Shown here: piece by piece, positions 10,355 to 20,302 of the stretch | Position numbering within the stretch: the stretch's first letter is position 1 | Layout: each line of letters starts with the position of its first letter | Source of the DNA: Saccoglossus kowalevskii | Lineage: Eukaryota; Hemichordata; Enteropneusta; Harrimaniidae | Assembly (NCBI RefSeq): GCF_000003605.2 | Contig: NW_003156168.1 | Coordinates: 1 to 21,082, forward strand | Reading direction: 5' to 3' | DNA: 21,082 nucleotides | Notes under the pieces: model-generated | What the model saw: the letters and a program-made list of their open reading frames with translations, nothing else | Databases searched by the model: none | What the model was told of the DNA's origin: nothing | Program-made: the position numbers and the translations under genes

Positions 10355-11825
10355 TCAGTACAAATGTAATGAACCGATATGTTATCAGTACAAATGTAAT
10401 ATATGGATATGGTATCAGTACAAGTGTAATATACGGATATGGTATCAGTACAAGTGTAATATACCGATATGTTATCACTACAAATGTAATGAGCCGATAT
10501 GGTATCAGTACAAGTGTAATAGACCGATATGGTATCAGTACAAGTGTAATATAACGATATGTTATCAGTACAAGTGTAATATACCGATATGTTATCAGTA
10601 CAAATGTAATATACCGACATGTTATCAGTACAAATGTAATGAACCGATATGGTATCAGTACAAGTGTAATGAACCGATATGGTATCAGTACAAGTGTAAT
10701 TAACCGATATGGTATCAGTACAAGTGTAATATTCAGATAAGGTATCAGTACAAGTGTAATATAGCGATATGTTATCAGTACAAATGTAATGAACCGATAT
10801 GGTATCAGTACAAGTGTAATAGACAGATATGGTGTCAGTACAAGTGTAATATACCGATATGTTATCAGTACAAGTGTAATATACCGACATGTTATCAGTA
10901 CAAGTGTAATGAACAGATATGGTATCAGTACAAGTGTAATGAACCGATATGTTATCAGTACAAGCGTAATATACCGATATGTTATCAGTACAAGTGTAAT
11001 GAACCGATATGGTATCAGTACAAGTGCAATGAACCGATATGGTATCAGTACAAGTGTAATATACCGATATGGTATCAGTACAAGTGTAATAGACCGATAT
11101 GTTATCAGTACAAGTGTGATAAACCGATATGTTATCAGTACAAGTGTAATAAAACGATATTTTATCAGTACAAGTGTAATAAACCGATATGATATCAGTA
11201 CAAGTGTAATAAACCGATATGTTATCAGTACAAGTGTAATAAACCGTTATGGTATCAGTACAAGTGTAATAAACCGATATGGTATCTGTACAAGTGTAAT
11301 AAACCGAAATGGTATCAGTACTAGTGTAATAGACCGATATGTTATCAGTACAAGTGTATATACCGATATGTTATCAGTACAAGTGTAATATACCGATATG
11401 TTATCAGTACAAGTGTAATGAACCGATATGGTATCAGTACAAGTGTAGTGAGCCTATATGTTATCCGTACAAGTGTAATAAACCGTTATGGTATCAGTAC
11501 AAGTGTAATAAACCGATATGTTATCAGTACAAGTGTAATAAAACTGATATGTTATCAGTACAAGTGTAATAAACCGGTATGTTATCAGAACAAGTGTAAT
11601 AAACTGATATGGTATCTGTACAAGTGTAATAAACAGATACGTTATCAGTACAAGTGTAATAAAACCGATATTTTATCAGTACAAGTGTAATAAACCGTTA
11701 TGGTATCAGTACAAGTGTGATAAACCAATTTGTTATCAGTACAAGTGTTATAGACCGATATGTTATCAGTACAAGTGTAATAGACCGATATGGTATCTGT
11801 ACAAGTGTAATATACCGATATGTTA
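10355..11825. repeat. Head segment of unit B
   Basis: Near-identical copy of 1-1410. Private differences include GTAATTAACC near 10698, CGACATG at 10886, CAAGCGTAAT near 10972 and ATTTTATC near 11160. It keeps the 61 bp missing from the first copy, including a 31-bp monomer (AAAACTG) and a GGTATG/CAGAACAAG pair. Beyond about 11825 the monomer order diverges from unit A. Confidence 0.87.
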
Positions 11826-12245
11826 TCAGTACAAGTGTAATAAACCGATATGTTATCAGTACAAGTGTAATATACCGATATGTTATCAGTACAAGTGTAA
11901 TGAACCGATATGGTATCAGTACAAGTGTAATGAACCGATATGGTATCAGTACAAGTGTAATATACCGATATGGTATCAGTACAAGTGTAATAGACCGATA
12001 TGTTATCAGTACAAGTGTGATAAACCGATATGTTATCAGTACAAGTGTAATAAACCGATATGTTATCAGTACAAGTGTAATAAACCGATATGATATCAGT
12101 ACAAGTGTAATAAACCGATATGTTATCAGTACAAGTGTAATAAACCGTTATGGTATCAGTACAAGTGTAATAAACCGATATGGTATCTGTACAATTGTAA
12201 TAAACCGAAATGGTATCAGTACTAGTGTAATAGACCGATATGTTA
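11345..12245. repeat. HOR unit, 901 bp
   Basis: First of a series bounded by a 29-bp TGTATATA monomer. It carries GTAGTGAGCCTATATG followed by TTATCCG, CGTTATGG, a 31-bp AAAACTG monomer, CGGTATGTTATCAGAAC, the TGATAAACCAATTTG monomer and, at 12008, the 8-mer running from TGATAAACC to ACTAGTG. Confidence 0.75.
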
Positions 12246-12616
12246 TCAGTACAAGTGTATATACCGATATGTTATCAGTAAAGAGTAATATACCGATATG
12301 TTATCAGTACAAGTGTAATGAACCGATATGGTATCAGTACAAGTGTAGTGAGCCTATATGTTATCCGCACAAGTGTAATAAACCGTTATGGTATCAGTAC
12401 AAGTGTAATAAACCGATATGTTATCAGTACAAGTGTAATAAAACTGATATGTTATCAGTACAAGTGTAATAAACCGGTATGTTATCAGAACAAGTGTAAT
12501 AAACCGATATGGTATCTGTACAAGTATAATAAACCGATATGTTATCAGTACAAGTGTAATACAACTGATATGTTATCAGTACAAGTGTAATAAACCGTTA
12601 TGGTATCAGTACAAGT

Positions 12617-12946
12617 GTTATAAACCAATTTGTTATCAGTACAAGTGTAATAGACCGATATGTTATCAGTACAAGTGTAATAGACCGATATGGTATCTGT
12701 ACAAGTGTAATATACCGATATGTTATCAGTACAAGTGTAATAAACCGATATGTTATCAGTACAAGTGTAATAAACCGATATGTTATCAGTACAAGTGTAA
12801 TAAACTGATATGTTATCAGAACAAGTGTAATAACCGATATGGTATCTGTACAAGTGTAATAAACCGATATGTTATCAGTACACGTGTAATAAAACTGATA
12901 TGTTATCAGTACAAGTGTAATAAACCGTTATGGTATCAGTACAAGT
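12617..12946. repeat. 11-monomer HOR block, 330 bp
   Basis: Order: T(G/T)ATAAACCAATTTG, AGACC, AGACC-GGTATCTG, ATACC, AAACC, AAACC, AAACTG-TCAGAAC, a short AACC-GGTATCTG monomer, AAACC, CACGTG with a 31-bp AAAACTG, and AAACCGTTATGG. The -1 and +1 indels cancel, so the block is exactly 11 x 30 bp. This copy reads TTATAAACC at its start. Confidence 0.85.
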
Positions 12947-13235
12947 GTGATAAACCAATTTGTTATCAGTACAAGTGTAATAGACCGATATGTTATCAGT
13001 ACAAGTGTAATATACCGATATGTTATCAGTACAAGTGTAATGAACCGATATGGTATCAGAACAAGTGTAATGAACCGATATGTTATCAGTACAAGTATAA
13101 TATACCGATATGTTATCAGTACAAGTGTAATGAACCGATATGGTATCAGTACAAGTGTAATGAACCGATATGGTATCAGTACAAGTGTAATATACCGATA
13201 TGGTATCAGTACAAGTGTAATAGACCGATATGTTA

Positions 13236-13475
13236 TCAGTACAAGTGTGATAAACCGATATGTTATCAGTACAAGTGTAATAAACCGATATGTTATCAGT
13301 ACAAGTGTAATAAACCGATATGATATCAGTACAAGTGTAATAAACCGATATGTTATCAGTACAAGTGTAATAAACCGTTATGGTATCAGTACAAGTGTAA
13401 TAAACCGATATGGTATCTGTACAATTGTAATAAACCGAAATGGTATCAGTACTAGTGTAATAGACCGATATGTTA
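13236..13475. repeat. 8-monomer HOR, 240 bp, first of two tandem copies
   Basis: Order of variants: TGATAAACC, AAACC, AAACC-GATATGATATC, AAACC, AAACCGTTATGG, AAACC-GGTATCTG, ACAATTG-CGAAATGG, ACTAGTG-AGACC. The same 8-mer occurs singly at about 751-990, 9904-10143, 11105-11344, 12006-12245 and 20717-20956. This copy has ACAATTG and AAACC in the second monomer, like the 12006 copy. Confidence 0.9.
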
Positions 13476-13715
13476 TCAGTACAAGTGTGATAAACCGATA
13501 TGTTATCAGTACAAGTGTAATAAAACGATATGTTATCAGTACAAGTGTAATAAACCGATATGATATCAGTACAAGTGTAATAAACCGATATGTTATCAGT
13601 ACAAGTGTAATAAACCGTTATGGTATCAGTACAAGTGTAATAAACCGATATGGTATCTGTACAAGTGTAATAAACCGAAATGGTATCAGTACTAGTGTAA
13701 TAGACCGATATGTTA
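13476..13715. repeat. 8-monomer HOR, 240 bp, second tandem copy
   Basis: Same order as 13236-13475 but with AAAACG in the second monomer and ACAAGTG in place of ACAATTG. Those states match the 751 and 11105 copies. The tandem pair therefore joins two different lineages of the 8-mer, which suggests unequal exchange between diverged units rather than simple local duplication. Confidence 0.9.
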
Positions 13716-15607
13716 TCAGTACAAGTGTATATACCGATATGTTATCAGTACAAGTGTAATATACCGATATGTTATCAGTACAAGTGTAATGAACCGATAT
13801 GGTATCAGTACAAGTGTAGTGAGCCTATATGTTATCCGTACAAGTGTAATAAACCGTTATGGTATCAGTACAAGTGTAATAAACCGATATGTTATCAGTA
13901 CAAGTGTAATAAAACTGATATGTTATCAGTACAAGTGTAATAAACCGGTATGTTATCAGAACAAGTGTAATAAACTGATATGGTATCTGTACAAGTGTAA
14001 TAAACAGATACGTTATCAGTACAAGTGTAATAAAACCGATATTTTATCAGTACAAGTGTAATAAACCGATATGTTATCAGTACAAGTGTAATAAAGCGAT
14101 ATGATATCAGTACAAGTGTAATAAACCGATATGTTATCAGTACAAGTGTAATAGACCGTTATGGTATCAGTACAAGTGTAATAAACCGATATGGTATCTG
14201 TACAATTGTAATAAACCGATATGTTATCAGTACAAGTGTAATAAACCGATATGTTATCAGTACAAGTTGTAATAAACCGTTATGTTATCAGTACAAGTGT
14301 AATAAACCGTTATGTTATCAGTATAAGTGTAATATACCGATATGAAATCAGTACAAGTGTAATAAACAGATATGTTATCAGTACAAGTATAATAAACCGA
14401 TATGTTATCAGTACAAGTGTAATAAACCGATATGATATCAGTACAAGTGTAATAAACCGATATATTATCAGTACAAGTGTAATAAACCGATATGGTATCA
14501 GAACAAGTGTAATAGACCGATATGTTATCAGTACAAGTGTAATGAATCGATATGGTATCACTGCAGGTGTAATAGACCGATATGTTATCAGTACAAGTAT
14601 AATAAACCGTTATGGTATCAGTACAAGTGTAATATACCGATATGTTATCAGTACAAATGTAATAAACCGATATGTTTTCAGTACAAATGTAATAGACCGA
14701 TATGTTATCAGTACAAGTGTGATAAAGCGGTATGTTATCAGTACAAGTGCAATAAACCGATATGTTATCAGTACAAGTGTAATAAACCGATATGATATCA
14801 GTACAAGTGTAATAAACCGATATGTTATCCGTACAAGTGTAATAAACCGTTATGGTATCAGTACAAGTGTAATAAACCGATATGGTATCTGTACAAGTGT
14901 AATAAACAGATATGGTATCAGTACTAGTGTAATAGACCGATATGTTATCAGTACAAGTGTATATACCGATATGTTATCAGTACAAGTGTAATATACCGAT
15001 ATGTTATCAGTACAAGTGTAGTGAGCCGATATGTTATCGGTACAAATGTAATAAACCGTTATGGTATCAGTACAAGTGTAATAAAACGATATGTTATCAG
15101 TACAAGTGTAATAAACCGATATGTTTATCAGTACAAGTGTAATAAACCGATATGATATCAGTACAAGTGTAATAACCGATATGGTATCTGTACAAGTGTA
15201 ATAAACCGATATGTTATCAGTACACGTGTAATAAAACTGATATGTTATCAGTACAAGTGTAATAAACCGTTATGGTATCAGAACAAGTGTAATAAACCGA
15301 TATGGTATCTGTACAAGTATAATAAACCGATATATTATCAGTACAAGTGTAATGAACCGATATGGTATCAGTACAAGTTTAATGAGCCGATATGTTATCA
15401 GTACAAGTGTAATAAACCGATATGTTATCAGTACAAGTGTAATAAACCGTTATGGTATCAGTACAAGTGTAATAAACCGATAGGGTATCAGTACAAGTGT
15501 AATAAACCGTTATGGTATCAGTACAAGTGTAATAAACCGATATGGTATCTGTACAAGTGTAATAAACCGAAATGGTATCAGTACTAGTGTGATAGACCAA
15601 TATGTTA
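13716..15607. repeat. HOR unit, about 1.9 kb, composite
   Basis: Begins like the other CTATATG/TCCG units. It then carries a segment (14350-15010) that matches 3520-4190 of unit A, including CACTGCAGG, GTTTTCAG and AAAGCGGTATG. It continues at about 15040 with TCGGTACAAATG sequence and a variable section with several private variants (GTTTATCAG near 15123, TAGGGTATC near 15481). It is a composite of two HOR types. Confidence 0.7.
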
Positions 15608-17167
15608 TCAGTACAAGTGTATATACCGAAATGTTATCAGTACAAGAGTAATATACCGATATGTTATCAGTACAAGTGTAATGAACCGATATGGTATCAG
15701 TACAAGTGTAGTGAGCCTATATGTCATCCGTACAAGTGTAATAAACCGTTATGGTATCAGTACAAGTGTAATAAACCGATATGTTATCAGTACAAGTGTA
15801 ATAAAACTGATATGTTATCAGTACAAGTGTAATAAACCGGTATGTTATCAGAACAAGTGTAATAAACCGATATGGTATCTGTACAAGTATAATAAACCGA
15901 TATGTTATCAGTACAAGTGTAATAAAACTGATATGTTATCAGTACAAGTGTAATAAACCGTTATGGTATCAGTACAAGTGTGATAAACCAATTTGTTATC
16001 AGTACAAGTGTAATAGACCGATATGTTATCAGTACAAGTGTAATAGACCGATATGGTATCTGTACAAGTGTAATATACCGATATGTTATCAGTACAAGTG
16101 TAATAAACCGATATGTGATCAGTACAAGTGTAATAAACCGATATGTTATCAGTACAAGGGTAATAAACTGATATGTTATCAGAACAAGTGTAATAACCAA
16201 TATGGTATCTGTACAAGTGTAATAAACCGATATGTTATCAGTACACGTGTAATAAAACTGATATGTTATCAGTACAAGTGTAATAAACCGTTATGGTATC
16301 AGTACAAGTGTGATAAACCAATTTGTTATCAGTACAAGTGTAATAGACCGATATGTTATCAGTACAAGTGTAATAGACCGACATGTTATCAGTACAAGTG
16401 TAATAAACAGATATGGTATCAGTACTAGTGTAATAGACCGATATGTTATCAGTACAAGTGTAATATACCGATATGTTATCACTACAAGTGTAATGAACCG
16501 ATATGGTATCAGTACAAGTGTAATGAACCGATACGTTATCAGTACAAGTGTAATTTACCGATATGTTATCAGTACAAGTGTAATATACCGATATGTTATC
16601 AATACAAGTGTAGTGAGCCGATATGTTATCAGTACAAGTGTATATACCGATATGTTATCAGTACAAGTGTAATATATCGATATGTTATCAGTACAAGTGC
16701 AATGAACCGATATGGTATCAGTACAAGTGTAATGAGGTGATATGTTATCAGTACAAGTGTAATAAAACGTTATGGTATCAGTACAAGTGCAATACACCGT
16801 CATGGTATCAGTACAAGTGTAATATACCGATATGTTATCAGTACAAGTGTAATATAACGATATGTTATCAGTACAAGTGTAATATACCGATATGTTATCA
16901 GTACAAGTGTAATATACCGACATGTTATCAGTACAAATGTAATGAACCGATATGGTATCAGTACAAGTGTAATGAACCGATATGGTATCAGTACAAGTGT
17001 AATGAACCGATATGGTATCAGTACAAGTGTAATATATAGATAAGGTATCAGTACAAGTGTAATAAACCGTTATGGTATCAGTACAAGTGTAATAAACCGA
17101 TATGGTATCTGTACAATTGTAATAAACCGAAATGGTATCAGTACTAGTGTAATAGACCGATATGTTA
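15608..17167. repeat. HOR unit, 1560 bp (52 monomers), composite
   Basis: It starts with the CTATATG/TCCG series, carries one 11-mer block at 15980-16309 and a partial one at 16310, and then moves at about 16490 into sequence of the 1260-bp pair and at 16911 into head-like sequence. It ends in the CGAAATGG/ACTAGTG marker shared by the units before it. Confidence 0.72.
15980..16309. repeat. 11-monomer HOR block, 330 bp
   Basis: Same order as 12617-12946, with private changes GTGATC near 16115, ACAAGGGTAAT near 16155 and AACCAATATGG near 16196. A second block starts directly after at 16310 but follows a different order after two monomers (CGACATG, CAGATATGG, ACTAGTG). Confidence 0.85.
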
Positions 17168-17539
17168 TCAGTACAAGTGTATATACCGATATGTTATCAG
17201 TACAAGAGTAATATACCGATATGTTATCAGTACAAGTGTAATGAACCGATATGGTATCAGTACAAGTGTAGTGAGCCTATATGTTATCCGTACAAGTGTA
17301 ATAAACCGTTATGGTATCAGTACAAGTGTAATAAACCGATATGTTATCAGTACAAGTGTAATAAAACTGATATGTTATCAGTACAAGTGTAATAAACCGG
17401 TATGTTATCAGAACAAGTGTAATAAACCGATATGATATCTGTACAAGTATAATAAACCGATATGTTATCAGTACAAGTGTAATAAAACTGATATGTTATC
17501 AGTACAAGTGTAATAAACCGTTATGGTATCAGTACAAGT

Positions 17540-17870
17540 GTGATAAACCAATTTGTTATCAGTACAAGTGTAATAGACCGATATGTTATCAGTACAAGTG
17601 TAATAGATCGATATGGTATTTGTACAAGTGTAATATACCGATATGTTATCAGTACAAGTGTAATAAACCGATATGTTATCAGTACAAGTGTAATAAACCG
17701 ATATGTTATCAGTACAAGTGTAATAAACTGATATGTTATCAGAACAAGTGTAATAAACCGATATGGTATCTGTACAAGTGTAATAAAGCGATATGTTATC
17801 AGTACACGTGTAATAAAACTGATATGTTATCAGTACAAGTGTAATAAACCGTTATGGTATCAGTACAAGT
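17540..17870. repeat. 11-monomer HOR block, about 331 bp
   Basis: Same order again, with AGATCG and GGTATTTG in place of AGACCG and GGTATCTG, and AAAGCG before the CACGTG monomer. The eighth monomer is full length here, which adds one base. The block is followed by monomers with CACTACAAG and CAGTGCAAG that I did not see in the other blocks. Confidence 0.8.
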
Positions 17871-18292
17871 GTAATAAACCGATATGTTATCACTACAAGT
17901 GTAATAAACCGATATGTTATCAGTGCAAGTGTAATAAACCAATATGTTATCAGAACAAGTGTAATAAACCGATATGATATCAGTACAAGTGTAATAAACC
18001 GATATGCTATCAGTAGAAGTGTAATAAACCGTTATGGTATCAGTACAAGTGTAATAAACCGATATGTTATCAGTACAAGTGTAATAAAACTGATATGTTA
18101 TCAGTACAAGTGTAATAAACCGGTATGTTATCAGAACAAGTGTAATAAACCGATATGGTATCTGTACAAGTATAATAAACCGATATGTTATCAGTACACG
18201 TGTAATAAAACTGATATGTTATCAGTACAAGTGTAATAGACTGATATGTTATCAGTACAAGTGTAATAAACCGTTATGGTATCAGTACAAGT

Positions 18293-18623
18293 GTGATAAA
18301 CCAATTTGTTATCAGTACAAGTGTAATAGACCGATATGTTATCAGTACAAGTGTAATAGACCGATATGGTATCTGTACAAGTGTAATATACCGATATGTT
18401 ATCAGTACAAGGTGTAATAAACCGATATGTTATCAGTACAAGTGTAATAAACCGATATGTTATCAGTACAAGTGTAATAAACTGATATGTTATCAGAACA
18501 AGTGTAATAACCGATATGGTATCTGTACAAGTGTAATAAACCGATATGTTATCAGTACACGTGTAATAAAACTGATATGTTATCAGTACAAGTGTAATAA
18601 ACCGTTATCGTATCAGTACAAGT
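18293..18623. repeat. 11-monomer HOR block, 331 bp
   Basis: Same order, lengthened by one base through CAAGGTG near 18410. Positions 18274-18790 as a whole match 15961-16475, including the partial second block at 18624 that mirrors the one at 16310. The last monomer reads CGTTATCG instead of CGTTATGG. Confidence 0.85.
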
Positions 18624-18687
18624 GTGATAAACCAATTTGTTATCAGTACAAGTGTAATAGACCGATATGTTATCAGTACAAGTGTAA

Positions 18688-19380
18688 TAGACCGACATGT
18701 TATCAGTACAAGTGTAATAAACAGATATGGTATCAGTACTAGTGTAATAGACCGATATGTTATCAGTACAAGTGTAATATACCGATATTTTATCAATTTG
18801 TTACAAGTACAAGTGTAATGAACCGATATGTTATCAGTACAAGTTTAATGAGCCGATATGTTATCAGTACAAGTGTAATAAACCGTTATGGTATCAGTAC
18901 AAGTGTAATAAACCGATATGGTATCAGTACTAGTGTAATAGACCGATATGTTATCAGTAAAAGTGTATATACCGTTTTGTTATCAGTACAAGTGTAATAT
19001 ACCGATATGTTATCAGTTCAAGTGTAATGAACCGATATGGTATCAGTACAAGTGTAATGAGCCGATATGTTATCAGTACAAGTGTAATAAACCATTATGG
19101 TATCAGTACAAGTGTAATAGACCGATATGTTATCAGTACAAGTGTAATATACCGATATGGTATCAGTACTAGTGTAATAGACCGATATGTTATCAGTACA
19201 ACTGTATATACCGAGATGTTATCAGTACAAGTTTAATATACCGATATGTTATCAGTGCAAGTGTAATGAACCGATATGGTATAAGTACAAGTGTAATAGA
19301 ACGATATGTTAGCAGTACAAGTGTAATAGACCGATATTGTATCTGTGCAAGTGTAATAAACCGATATGGTATCACTACAA
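18688..19380. repeat. Insertion block, copy in unit B
   Basis: Counterpart of 5980-6640, with variant 29-bp monomers at 18954 and 19193, again 239 bp apart. Private changes are AGTTCAAGTG near 19017, CAGTGCAAG near 19255 and CTGTGCAAG near 19345. Just after it, at about 19380, a GTGTATAGACC monomer one base short leads into sequence that resembles the about 1-kb HOR series rather than the continuation seen in unit A. Confidence 0.8.
18782..18820. repeat. Irregular monomer with an 11-bp insertion
   Basis: Same position in the block as 6046-6085, here with ATTTGTTACAA between TATCA and GTACAAGTG and with the full-length GATATTTTATCA before it. Because both copies carry it, the event predates duplication of the super-repeat. 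The two-base shortening near 6050 came later. Confidence 0.7.
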
Positions 19381-20223
19381 GTGTATAGACCGATATGTTA
19401 TCAGTACAAGTGTAATGAGCCGATATGGTATCAGTACAAGTGTAATATACCGATATGTTATCAGTACAAATGTAATAAACCGATATGTTTTCAGTACAAA
19501 TGTAATAGACCGATATGTTATCAGTACAAGTGTGATAAAGCGGTATGTTATCAGTACAAGTGCAATAAACCGATATGTTATCAGTACAAGTGTAATAAAC
19601 CGATATGATATCAGTACAAGTGTAATAAACCGATATGTTATCCGTACAAGTGTAATAAACCGTTATGGTATCAGTACAAGTGTAATAAACCGATATGGTA
19701 TCTGTACAAGTGTAATAAACAGATATGGTATCAGTACTAGTGTAATAGACCGATATGTTATCAGTACAAGTGTATATACCGATATGTTATCAGTACAAGT
19801 GTAATATACCGATATGTTATCATTGCAAGTGTAATAAACCGATATGTTATCAGTACAAGTGTAATATACCGATATGTTATCAGTACAAGAGTAATGAACC
19901 GATATGGTATCAGTACAAGTGTAGTGAGCCGATATGTTATCAGTACAAGTGTAATAAACCGTTATGGTATCAGTACAAGTGTAATAAACCGATATGTTAT
20001 CAGTACAAGTGTAATAAAACTGATATGTTATCAGTACAAGTATAATAAACCGTTATGGTATCAGTACAAGTGTAATAAACCGATATGTTATCGGTACAAG
20101 TGTAATAAACCGATATATTATCAGTACAAGTGTAATAAACCGATATGATATCAGTACAAGTGTAATATACTGATATGTTACCAGTACAAATGTAATATAC
20201 CGATATGTTATCAGTACAAATGT

Positions 20224-20262
20224 AATGACCATATGGTATCAGTACAGTGTATGAACGATATG
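20224..20262. repeat. Cluster of single-base losses
   Basis: Compared with two ordinary GAACC-GGTA monomers, this stretch has lost four or five single bases within about 40 bp: GACCATATGG for GAACCGATATGG, TACAGTG for TACAAGTG, GTATGAAC for GTAATGAAC and GAACGAT for GAACCGAT. Most losses are in AA or CC doublets. No other place in the window has such a density, which suggests a read or consensus error, possibly at a join. It sits where about 430 bp of unit A are missing. Confidence 0.6.
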
Positions 20263-20302
20263 GTATCAGTACAAGTGTAATGAACCGATATGGTATCAGT
20301 AC

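Larger units (their letters stand above)
12246..13715. repeat. HOR unit, 1470 bp (49 monomers)
   Basis: Begins like the 901-bp unit but with two shortened monomers (GTAAAGAGTAATATACC near 12279). It includes one complete 11-mer block (12617-12946) and ends with two tandem copies of the 8-mer. The extra length over 901 bp is mostly these two additions. Confidence 0.75.
12879..18565. other. Six TACACGTGTA palindromes (CACGTG core)
   Basis: An A-to-C change turns TACAAGTGTA into the perfect 10-bp palindrome TACACGTGTA at 12879-12888, 15221-15230, 16242-16251, 17803-17812, 18195-18204 and 18556-18565. All six sit in the same monomer, directly before a 31-bp AAAACTG monomer, and all are in unit B. 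CACGTG is the E-box/G-box core bound by bHLH and bZIP proteins, but nothing here shows binding; the change may simply have hitch-hiked with the 11-mer. Confidence 0.75.
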
